From an uncultured Lachnospiraceae bacterium (GTDB lineage Bacteria > Bacillota > Clostridia > Lachnospirales > Lachnospiraceae): DNA of 21,664 bases. Shown piece after piece: positions 1-7,170 of the stretch (position 1 is its first letter; each line of letters opens with the position of its first letter). The notes beneath the pieces were generated by a model, which worked only from the letters and a program-made list of their open reading frames with translations, did not search any database and was not told the DNA's origin. Made by a program: the position numbers and the translations under genes. The DNA lies in contig CALZHV010000013.1 of the NCBI GenBank assembly GCA_945787485.1, positions 1 to 21,664 on the forward strand, given 5' to 3'.

Positions 1-240
1 GAAGCCGCAACCGATGTACTTACTTCAGAAGAAGCAGATGAAGATGCAACGGATGTGCTTGCTTCGGAAGAAGCAGATGAAGCTGCAACTGATGTACTTG
101 CTTCGGAGAAAACAGATGAAGATACAACGTATGCACCTCGAATGGATATAGATGAAGCTGCAACAGATGTTCTTCGAATAAATGATGACGAAGATGCTAC
201 AAGCGTATTAAGCTCAGTAAGTGATGCAACCTCAGTTCTT
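1..240 (+). repeat. In-frame tandem repeat, 39 bp degenerating to 36 and 30 bp
   Basis: Units at 22-60, 61-99 and 100-138 are each 39 bases (13 codons). They are followed by 36-base units at 139-174 and 175-210 and a 30-base unit at 211-240. Bases 1-21 are the end of an earlier unit. Each intact unit ends in A-T-D-V-L or A-T-S-V-L; the candidate Thr codons are at 10, 49, 88, 163, 199 and 229. The unit at 100-138 is degenerate and ends T-T-Y-A-P. All units keep the reading frame, as expected for a repeat kept at the protein level. Decay of unit length toward the 3' end suggests older copies there. Confidence 0.9.
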
Positions 241-327
241 TCTGTTGCCAAGTCGTCAACATTGTTAAATACAAAAGCAAAGGTAGTATATAATGTATTG
301 TTAATACATACAGATGAAACATTGTAG
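1..327 (+). CDS. 3' end of a protein with an acidic TDVL/TSVL repeat tail (partial)
   Basis: The reading frame is open from base 1 to a TAG at 325-327, so this is the last 108 codons of a gene that starts upstream. An internal GTG at 55 is not a credible start because the repeats run through it. The visible tail is low-complexity and acidic, with repeated segments ending in A-T-D-V-L or A-T-S-V-L, then a short non-repetitive end of about 29 residues ending in D-E-T-L. FHA domains bind phosphothreonine and read the +3 residue. A Thr with Leu at +3 in acidic context fits that, and the TSVL form resembles the ETTSVF phosphosite of actinobacterial GarA/OdhI. I infer a substrate or scaffold of a Ser/Thr kinase system, consistent with the nearby PP2C gene. 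The rest of the protein, possibly kinase or FHA, cannot be seen. The stop overlaps the ribosome binding site of the next gene, so the two are probably cotranscribed. Confidence 0.8.
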   Translation, partial: EAATDVLTSEEADEDATDVLASEEADEAATDVLASEKTDEDTTYAPRMDIDEAATDVLRINDDEDATSVLSSVSDATSVLSVAKSSTLLNTKAKVVYNVLLIHTDETL

Positions 328-341
328 GAGGGGAGAATAAA

Positions 342-3300
342 ATGAAGAAATTGTTTAGTAAAAATAATAAAATAAGCAAAATCTTAGCACTTTGTCTTGC
401 CTTCGCTATGATTTTGGTTACAGTAAGCACAAGCACTTTGTCTGATAAGAATGTAAGAGCTGAAGGAAATTCCTTTGAGATGGGAGTTGAAATAGCTGTT
501 TCTGCGACAGACATTGTTGCCCAAACTGATGCAGATGATGTCGTTACAGCATACCATTTTGCATATCAAAATGTTGATCCTGAGACATATTATACAGATA
601 ATAAAGCTGTTGTGATTAAAAATAATGGCGCAACAGGTGCATCAACCATTAAATGGAAAGAATCTGACATTAGCTCAGCTTCATTTAATGTTGGTTACAA
701 GGTTGCCGGTGCTGTAAGTGAACTCAATGAGTATGAAAAAAATGTCACAGCATTTGCTGAAGATAAAACTACAGAGTTATCAAATACATCAGTAGTTGGT
801 ATTTATGCAAAGTATTCAATTGCTGCTGCAGAGGGAAATGTAACAGAAGAAGATATTGCGCTTATGGAATATACTCTTGTAAGAGTTATTACGCTTGGTG
901 ATATAAATGATGCACTTCCTGATGTGTATTGGGCAGATAAAAGTGGTAATAAGATAACAAAGGATTATTGGAAGGACGATATTAAGCTTGCCGGTGGCAG
1001 TGAAGCCACATATAAGGTGCTCACAGCAGATAATACATTTACTGATTATTCGCTTTGCTACGCATATTCAGAGGAATGGGATATTGCAAATGGTGTACCG
1101 GGAATAGATAAGGTATACGGTGGTGAATTCGGAGATTGGAAAACAAAGGCTTCTGACGTAGCACTTGATAAAATTACAGGAACAGCAGTAATAAGATCCG
1201 GTTTTGTTGCATTTAAATATGTGGATGGCGGAGCTAACAAGATTACAATGAGTAAATACAAAACCTGTTCAATTATTCAGACAGGAGATACAAAAGCACC
1301 ATCACTTAATAATGTTGATGTTAAGATGCAGGTTAAGGAAACTTCAACATGGACAGATGTAAGTGCATATGATAAAAACAGCAATATTACAGTAGATACT
1401 GGAAAAGGAAGAACATATCGCTTGGTATTCACAATACCGTCAGATGCAGATTCTGGTGTGGGTGTCGATGAGGATTCTGTTAAGTTCAGTTGGAATGGTA
1501 CGGAAACTGCTTTGACTAAGTCAAGTGACGGAAAATATTATACTTCTGCTTTGTCTTTAGATAATTCATATAAGACAGTTGGTATTAAAGTGTCTGACCT
1601 TGCAGAAAATACGGCTACAAAAACATTTACAGGTAAAATTAAAGGTGTCGATAAGACTTTAGTTGTAAGCAGCTGCAAGATAACGAGTGATCAGGCAGGA
1701 AATAATGCCGTAGATCTTGAGACATATTATTATACAAACAATAAATATTATCTTTCAATTTTAGCAAGTTCAGGATATAAATTTGCCGAAATAAGTGCAA
1801 CTTATGAGGATGAAGACGGAAATAGGATAACACTTTGGAGCGCAGATAATTTGGATTCCCTGGCTATGGATAATTCCACTTCATTGTATACTTACAAGAA
1901 AACAGTTGCTATACCATTAAACTCTATGCTTGATTCTGAAAGAAAAGGAAATGTTAAGTTTAAGGATATACATGTTTACATAAAGGATTCAAACGGACAG
2001 GTTTTTGATACTACAACTACATCATCTATCGGTTCATTCTTCTTTGATAATGTTGAGCCGGTAGTAGCAAGTGGCAAGCTTCAGTCTTACACAGACGGTT
2101 CATGGTCTGATGTGGATCTTGAAGGAACAATTAACGTAGATGGTTCATATACAGTTCAGGTATCATCATCAATTCAGTATAGATATGCATTTACCGTAAA
2201 GGATGAAAACGGCTCGGGTATTAAGTCGGTACAAAGTTATACGAATTCATCATGCACGAATGTTTATACAAATGGTTCGCCATCTGCCGTAACAGGTAAT
2301 TGGTATGCATGTTCAATCAAAAAAACTGATATAGGTGACTCGGGACTTACAATATACATAAAAGCTATTGATAATGCGGGAAATTCTACTGTGTATCAGC
2401 TTGCTCCAAGCCTTGTGAAATCAGAAGAAACATTGTCAATCGATGATGTTTATATTGAAGATGCAAAGGGTAACAGGGTTGTATGGTCAAGTGCATGGGA
2501 TATAAAGACAAACAATAAAAATACAGTATATGTCAAGGCATCATCAGGTTCTGAAATTGCAGCAAATCCTGAACTTAGACTGACAGAAACAGGAGATGCT
2601 TATATTATAGGTTCAATTGTAAATGATTCAAGAACTTATAATAAATTGACAAAGAGATATGAAGCTGTAGCAAAATTTGTACTTCCAAAGATGGCGGAAG
2701 CAAACGAAAAATACAGTGCAATGACAGTTGTTATCAAAGATGAGGCTTCAAACGAAGCAGCTAAAACCTTAGGTGAGCTTATATATGACAAGACTTTGCC
2801 GCAGGTTAAGGTTACAAATCTTCAGAAAAAATGGATTTCTGATTACAAGATGGATTATATAATCAAACCTGGTGATCAGGCAGCAGAGTCAAAGCTTGAT
2901 ACTGCATCATATTCAATAGATGACGGAACATTAAAGAGTATTGCAGTAAGCGGTTTAGAGAGCAAATCAGGAAAGATAACAGTTCCGGAATCTAAAACAG
3001 TAAAGGGAACTAAAGTAACGTTTTATGCAACTGATGAAGCCGGAAACGAGATGGCTGAGAACAATGTTTTTGTTGCTTATGTAGACAATACTAAGCCTGA
3101 TGCGGGTACACCAAAGATTGAAGGCGTAGCAAATACAGATATTCCGGTAGGCGGAGTACCTGTTATTAAATCTGATGTTAAGGATAATCTTACACTTGCA
3201 GAGATAGAGATGAGTGTAAAATATCCTAACGGAACAGTAGATAAAAAGGTTATAAGCTATTCAGCAGGTGAAGCTATTGAAACAAATATTGAACGAAGCA

Positions 3301-5243
3301 TTTCATATACAGTAAAGAAAAATGCTGAGGGAGTTGCCGATGATGGTGAATATTCAGTTAAAGTAAAGGCAACAGACAAGGCCGGAAATATAGGCTATTC
3401 CAAGACTGTAACATTTACGGTTGATAATACCGCACCTGAGACAGACCTTTATATTGTATCGGGAACACCGGGTGGCAAAGCCACAAGAGATGACGGAACA
3501 GATTATTATTACAAATCAGATGTAACATTAGAATTAATCTGTTATGATGAAAACTTATTGCTTAAAGATGTAGTTGTTACAGATAATGGCACTGTTGTAA
3601 GCCCTAAGTGGTCGAATTCAGGATATACAAGATTTGGTGAATTGACATTATCAGATGAACGTAAACATACAATTGTTTTAACTGCAACTGATAAAACAGG
3701 AAATGCATCGAAACCAATATCTGTTGAATTTGTTGTGGATAAGACACCACCTGTTGTAACAACATTGATTAATGGAATGGTTAGAGGACCGGAGCAGATT
3801 GATCTTACAACTCCAGCCAATGTTGGAATAAGTGTTTCTGATATGACATTTGACAGCAATGACGTTAACATGAAGGTTAAGATGAAGAAACCTGACCAGG
3901 CTGAGACGGATTCAGATTATGTAAGAGTATCGGGAACTTCATTTGCATTTGCTGAAGAGGCTGATTATTCAGTAAGCTTTATAGCAGGTGATATGGCTAA
4001 TAACCAAAGTGAACCAAAGACTGTTAATTTCAGAGTTGATACAGCTGCACCTGTACTTAACATAGGTGGAATTTCAGGCGGAGGAACATCTGCAAATTCT
4101 GTTGGTGTGACATTCTCAGTTCAGGAAGCATTCTGGTGGGATGCCGGAGCAACAGTATCTATATACAGAAAAGCCGGTGACGGTATGGATGAACAACTTT
4201 TAAGGACTGTTGATATGACGCTTACAGGCAGAGAAACATCTTTGACAGAATCACTTGTTGATTCGGGTATATACAGATTTGAGTTCAATGCACATGACAG
4301 AGTAGGTCATACAGCAACTATGAGTCAGACATTCACCATTGACCGCGAAGCACCTGAAATTATACTTGAAGGCGTTAAGAATTATGACAAGACAAAGAAT
4401 GTTGTAGATTTCCTTGCACGCATAACAGACGATTTCTATTCATCAAAGAAAATAACAATAAACGGAACCAGAACTGATATCACAGGAAAGGTTAATACAA
4501 TTGATTTTGGTGTTATTAATCAGGCTGCAAATCCAACGTTGATTACGCAGAAATTTAAAGAGGATGGCATATACGATGTTTCGGTAACTGCAGTAGATGT
4601 TGCAGGAAACACAACATCAGAGAGTGTTCACTTTATTGTAGATAAGACAGCTCCTATTATCGGAGATTTATCAAAGTACGATGGTAAGGTATTAAAGGAA
4701 TTTAAGTGGGAAGATGAACTTGATAATTTAGTATCAGACCTTACAGTATGTGATATTCATATGTACCTGAATGGTAGCGAATATGACGGAGAGTCTGCTG
4801 TCGAGGACGGAGTATATACATTGCTTATAGAGGCAGTTGATGAGCTTGGAAATTCAAGTGAGAAATCGATTAAGTTTACACTCGATACAAAAGCTCCTGT
4901 ATTTATCGTAACCGGCGTTGAGGATGGAGAGATAAAGAAGGAAATATATAATATTGATATTACACTTCAGTTAGATGAGGATAAATTGCAGTCAGTAACA
5001 TTAAATGGGGATGCAGTTAATATTTCTTCTAACGCATGTTCTCTTACTATAGACAAGAGAGGTTCATATGAACTTGTCATGAATGCTATTGATGAAGCCG
5101 GAAATGAGGCTACACAGACAATAAACTTCAGATATGGTTCATCAGCAATAGCATGGTGGGTATGGCTTATTATTGGAGCAGGAGTTCTGGCAGTTGTAGC
5201 CGGTGTAATAGTAGTTCTTATTAAAAATAAAAAAGAAGATTAA
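342..5243 (+). CDS. Large secreted, membrane-anchored protein with Ig-like repeats
   Basis: This 1633-residue protein has a classic Sec signal peptide: KK near the start, a hydrophobic stretch at about 14-34 and a V-R-A cleavage motif ending at residue 40. One hydrophobic segment at about 1604-1627, rich in Trp at its outer edge, is followed by a Lys-rich end, which anchors the protein with almost everything outside. There is no LPXTG motif. Residues 41-310 form a domain I do not recognise. From about 314 onward, units are marked by D-x-[T/V]-x-P junctions at about 316, 569, 816, 915, 1028, 1133, 1233, 1334, 1434 and 1515, each usually preceded by an A-T-D-x-A-G-N-type strand. This is the pattern of bacterial Ig-like domains; the later units are about 80-115 residues apart. 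A stalk, adhesin or envelope-spanning role is inferred. The GGGGAG at 330-335 places the start at 342, 14 bases after the repeat-tail gene, implying an operon. Confidence 0.85.
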   Translation: MKKLFSKNNKISKILALCLAFAMILVTVSTSTLSDKNVRAEGNSFEMGVEIAVSATDIVAQTDADDVVTAYHFAYQNVDPETYYTDNKAVVIKNNGATGASTIKWKESDISSASFNVGYKVAGAVSELNEYEKNVTAFAEDKTTELSNTSVVGIYAKYSIAAAEGNVTEEDIALMEYTLVRVITLGDINDALPDVYWADKSGNKITKDYWKDDIKLAGGSEATYKVLTADNTFTDYSLCYAYSEEWDIANGVPGIDKVYGGEFGDWKTKASDVALDKITGTAVIRSGFVAFKYVDGGANKITMSKYKTCSIIQTGDTKAPSLNNVDVKMQVKETSTWTDVSAYDKNSNITVDTGKGRTYRLVFTIPSDADSGVGVDEDSVKFSWNGTETALTKSSDGKYYTSALSLDNSYKTVGIKVSDLAENTATKTFTGKIKGVDKTLVVSSCKITSDQAGNNAVDLETYYYTNNKYYLSILASSGYKFAEISATYEDEDGNRITLWSADNLDSLAMDNSTSLYTYKKTVAIPLNSMLDSERKGNVKFKDIHVYIKDSNGQVFDTTTTSSIGSFFFDNVEPVVASGKLQSYTDGSWSDVDLEGTINVDGSYTVQVSSSIQYRYAFTVKDENGSGIKSVQSYTNSSCTNVYTNGSPSAVTGNWYACSIKKTDIGDSGLTIYIKAIDNAGNSTVYQLAPSLVKSEETLSIDDVYIEDAKGNRVVWSSAWDIKTNNKNTVYVKASSGSEIAANPELRLTETGDAYIIGSIVNDSRTYNKLTKRYEAVAKFVLPKMAEANEKYSAMTVVIKDEASNEAAKTLGELIYDKTLPQVKVTNLQKKWISDYKMDYIIKPGDQAAESKLDTASYSIDDGTLKSIAVSGLESKSGKITVPESKTVKGTKVTFYATDEAGNEMAENNVFVAYVDNTKPDAGTPKIEGVANTDIPVGGVPVIKSDVKDNLTLAEIEMSVKYPNGTVDKKVISYSAGEAIETNIERSISYTVKKNAEGVADDGEYSVKVKATDKAGNIGYSKTVTFTVDNTAPETDLYIVSGTPGGKATRDDGTDYYYKSDVTLELICYDENLLLKDVVVTDNGTVVSPKWSNSGYTRFGELTLSDERKHTIVLTATDKTGNASKPISVEFVVDKTPPVVTTLINGMVRGPEQIDLTTPANVGISVSDMTFDSNDVNMKVKMKKPDQAETDSDYVRVSGTSFAFAEEADYSVSFIAGDMANNQSEPKTVNFRVDTAAPVLNIGGISGGGTSANSVGVTFSVQEAFWWDAGATVSIYRKAGDGMDEQLLRTVDMTLTGRETSLTESLVDSGIYRFEFNAHDRVGHTATMSQTFTIDREAPEIILEGVKNYDKTKNVVDFLARITDDFYSSKKITINGTRTDITGKVNTIDFGVINQAANPTLITQKFKEDGIYDVSVTAVDVAGNTTSESVHFIVDKTAPIIGDLSKYDGKVLKEFKWEDELDNLVSDLTVCDIHMYLNGSEYDGESAVEDGVYTLLIEAVDELGNSSEKSIKFTLDTKAPVFIVTGVEDGEIKKEIYNIDITLQLDEDKLQSVTLNGDAVNISSNACSLTIDKRGSYELVMNAIDEAGNEATQTINFRYGSSAIAWWVWLIIGAGVLAVVAGVIVVLIKNKKED

Positions 5244-5256
5244 TAAATTATAAAAA

Positions 5257-5300
5257 ATAAAACTACAAGTATGGTTGCAAAACCGTACTTGTAGTTTTAT
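5257..5300 (+). terminator. Strong hairpin terminator after the Ig-like surface gene
   Basis: The arms 5257-5276 and 5281-5300 form a 20-bp stem with one G-U wobble around a four-base GCAA loop. The outer stem is A-rich on the left and T-rich on the right, so the hairpin could also act on the opposite strand. It starts 13 bases after the stop codon and separates the surface-protein transcript from the PP2C gene. Confidence 0.8.
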
Positions 5301-5303
5301 AAT

Positions 5304-5366
5304 TTGACGAGGAAAGTTGTTAGAAGACATAGTTGTAATTGTAATTCAGATAAACTTGAATACAAA
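5304..5366 (+). promoter_or_regulatory. Possible promoters for the PP2C gene
   Basis: Two weak sigma-A-like arrangements lie between the terminator and the PP2C gene. The first is TTGACG at 5304-5309 with CATAGT at 5328-5333 (18-bp spacer). The second is TTGTAA at 5339-5344 with TACAAA at 5361-5366 (16-bp spacer). A promoter is expected here because a strong terminator lies just upstream, but neither match is good enough to choose between them. Confidence 0.3.
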
Positions 5367-5389
5367 ATAGATATACAATGGAGGTATAT

Positions 5390-6118
5390 ATGATAGATGT
5401 CGCGATGCTGACAAACCCAGGAGGAAGGGATAATAATGAGGATTTCATAAAGATGTCTTCACATAATGATGATAAATGTTTCGTGCTTTGCGATGGTTTA
5501 GGTGGTCATGAGTGTGGTGAGATTGCATCCAAACTGGTTGCTGATACTATATGCGATTATTTTGAGAAAAACGGCAACAGTTCAGATTTTCTTTCTAAGG
5601 CAATTAATCTGGCACAGGAAGAATTGCTAAAACTCCAAAAAGAAAAAAATATGACGAATGCAATGAAAACAACGGTTGTTGTTCTGGTAGTATCGGATGA
5701 ACAGGTAAAATGGGCACATATAGGAGACAGCAGGTTGTATCATATATATTCAAGCGGCACTAAATATGAGAGAACAAGGGATCACAGTCTTGTTCAGGTT
5801 CTTCTTGATATGGGTGAGATTACAGAGAAAGAATTACGAAATCACAACGACAGGAATAAACTTTTAAGAGTTATGGGAGCCGAATGGGGAAAAAAATCAT
5901 TTGAACTAAGTGGCGTGTTAGAGATAGAATCAGGTCATGGTTTTGCTTTAATGACGGATGGTTTCTGGGAGTATGTTACAGAAGATGAAATGATGAATTT
6001 GTATAATACTACTGAAAATGCTGAACAATGGCTTAAGGAAATGGAAAAGATAGTTGTTTCTAAGGCGGATATGAGTACAACTGACAATTATTCAGCAATT
6101 TGTGTAAAAGTAAATTGA
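5390..6118 (+). CDS. PP2C-family Ser/Thr protein phosphatase
   Basis: A 242-residue metal-dependent (PPM) phosphatase of the single-domain bacterial type. The metal-binding motifs are complete: N-E-D with D18, D-G-L-G-G-H with D35, T-D-G-F-W with D190 and D-N-Y-S with D232. The G-D-S-R-L-Y segment (D113) and the R-D-H-S-L-V-Q motif are also present. It has no signal peptide or membrane helix, so it is cytosolic. I chose the ATG at 5390 over the ATG at 5378 because GGAGG at 5380-5384 lies five bases before it and overlaps the upstream start. It should remove phosphate from Thr/Ser residues placed by a Hanks-type kinase. The repeat-tail protein at the start of the window is a plausible substrate, but that is inferred from proximity. 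No kinase gene is visible here. Confidence 0.93.
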   Translation: MIDVAMLTNPGGRDNNEDFIKMSSHNDDKCFVLCDGLGGHECGEIASKLVADTICDYFEKNGNSSDFLSKAINLAQEELLKLQKEKNMTNAMKTTVVVLVVSDEQVKWAHIGDSRLYHIYSSGTKYERTRDHSLVQVLLDMGEITEKELRNHNDRNKLLRVMGAEWGKKSFELSGVLEIESGHGFALMTDGFWEYVTEDEMMNLYNTTENAEQWLKEMEKIVVSKADMSTTDNYSAICVKVN

Positions 6119-6166
6119 TAAATTGAATTTTATATTATAAAAAACAGAAAAGTGTAGGATAAAATA

Positions 6167-6814
6167 ATGTTTGAAGCAGTAGTGTTTGACATGGATGGTG
6201 TCATATTTGACACAGAGAAGTTGTATAGAAGGTTTCAGTTAGAAGAAGGGCTTGCAAGGGGAATTCCAGAGGAGTTAATGAATAAGGCTTGTGACAGGAT
6301 AGCAGGCGGAAACAAATATACAAACAAGAAAGCTTTTGAAGAAATAATCGGTATGGGAATTGATTATTTTGAATACAGAGAAAAAATGCTTGGACGCTTG
6401 GACGCATATATTCAAAAAAACGGAGTGGAGCTAAAGCCCGGTGTTGTAGAAACACTAAGCTACTTAAAAGATAAAAATATAAAAATCGGTCTGGCAACGT
6501 CCACAGTACGTGACAGAGCTGAAAAATTGTTGACAGAGCATGATATTCTTAAATATTTTGATAAATTGATTTTTGGGGATATGGTTCCAAACGGAAAACC
6601 GGCTCCGGATATTTATCTTAAGGCATGTGAAGTGCTAAATGTAAAGCCTGAAAATGCTATTGCAGTGGAGGATTCAATAAACGGTATTGTTTCGTCCGGT
6701 AAGGCAGGAATGTATCCTGTAATGGTTATTGATTTGATCCGGCCAAATGAAACAATTAAAGAATATGTAAAACAGATTTATGATGTTATGACAGAAATTA
6801 AAACGCTGATATAA
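6167..6814 (+). CDS. HAD-superfamily hydrolase, beta-phosphoglucomutase-like
   Basis: A 215-residue HAD subfamily IA protein. Motif I is F-D-M-D-G-V with nucleophile D8 and acid/base D10. Motif II is the A-T-S-T segment at 110-113, motif III K144 in G-K-P-A-P-D, and motif IV E168-D169 in V-E-D-S. Residues of about 15-85 form the helical cap that sets substrate choice. Family members act on sugar phosphates or other small phosphoesters, either as phosphatases or as hexose-phosphate mutases; the real substrate cannot be read from the sequence. Length is normal for the family and all catalytic residues are intact. The gene follows the PP2C gene by 48 bases, with an AGGAT-like site upstream, and is followed 12 bases later by the PII-like gene, so it may be read from the same transcript as either neighbour. 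Confidence 0.9.
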   Translation: MFEAVVFDMDGVIFDTEKLYRRFQLEEGLARGIPEELMNKACDRIAGGNKYTNKKAFEEIIGMGIDYFEYREKMLGRLDAYIQKNGVELKPGVVETLSYLKDKNIKIGLATSTVRDRAEKLLTEHDILKYFDKLIFGDMVPNGKPAPDIYLKACEVLNVKPENAIAVEDSINGIVSSGKAGMYPVMVIDLIRPNETIKEYVKQIYDVMTEIKTLI

Positions 6815-6826
6815 GGAGTTTGAAGT

Positions 6827-7165
6827 ATGAATTTATTAATTGTTATTTTGAAAAAAGCTGATTTTGTAACAGAGATATGTAAGGAACTTGCTGAGGAAGG
6901 TATTCATGGCGGTACAATACTTGATGGAACAGGTATGGCAAGTATAATAGAGCAGATGGATGATCTTCCTATATTTGGAATGTTAAAAGCAATTCTTGCA
7001 GATGACGACGAAAACGAAACTGTAAAAACAATGCTTTTTGTTATGTCTGATGAGGAAATGGTTGCAGCAAGAAAAATCATCAGAAATGTTATTGGCCTCG
7101 ATGAACCAAATACAGGTATTATGTTTGCTGTACCTGTAACATTTGTTGAGGGATTGGGGGCTTAA
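6827..7165 (+). CDS. PII-like small signalling protein
   Basis: A 112-residue soluble protein with a likely PII/ferredoxin-like fold. The first strand (residues 2-9) is followed by a helix and then a G-G-T-I-L-D-G-T-G-M segment, the position of the second strand and loop entry in PII proteins. The middle (about 40-65) is acidic and could be the T-loop. The end, G-I-M-F-A-V-P-V, resembles the closing strand of PII-like families. The classical PII uridylylation-site loop is not recognisable, so this is a divergent PII-like protein rather than GlnB. Its stop is 5 bases before the antiporter start. PII-like proteins often bind a small ligand and gate the neighbouring transporter, so control of the antiporter is the natural inference. 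AAGGAG at 6813-6818 sets the start and overlaps the HAD stop codon. Confidence 0.7.
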   Translation: MNLLIVILKKADFVTEICKELAEEGIHGGTILDGTGMASIIEQMDDLPIFGMLKAILADDDENETVKTMLFVMSDEEMVAARKIIRNVIGLDEPNTGIMFAVPVTFVEGLGA

Positions 7166-7170
7166 AAAAT

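Noticed and set aside
1..240. Tandem 39-bp repeats as a possible CRISPR array
   Set aside because: Units abut with no unique spacers, keep one reading frame and encode a coherent acidic peptide repeat.
197..514. Minus-strand open frame across the start of the surface gene
   Set aside because: It overlaps the junction of two well-supported + strand genes and shows no recognisable domain; an antisense shadow.
5124..5243. Sortase (LPXTG) anchor at the end of the surface protein
   Set aside because: No LPXTG-like motif precedes the last hydrophobic segment; a plain membrane anchor fits.
5257..5300. Hairpin as part of a riboswitch for the PP2C gene
   Set aside because: It is a simple, near-perfect stem placed just after a stop codon with no further conserved structure; a terminator is enough.
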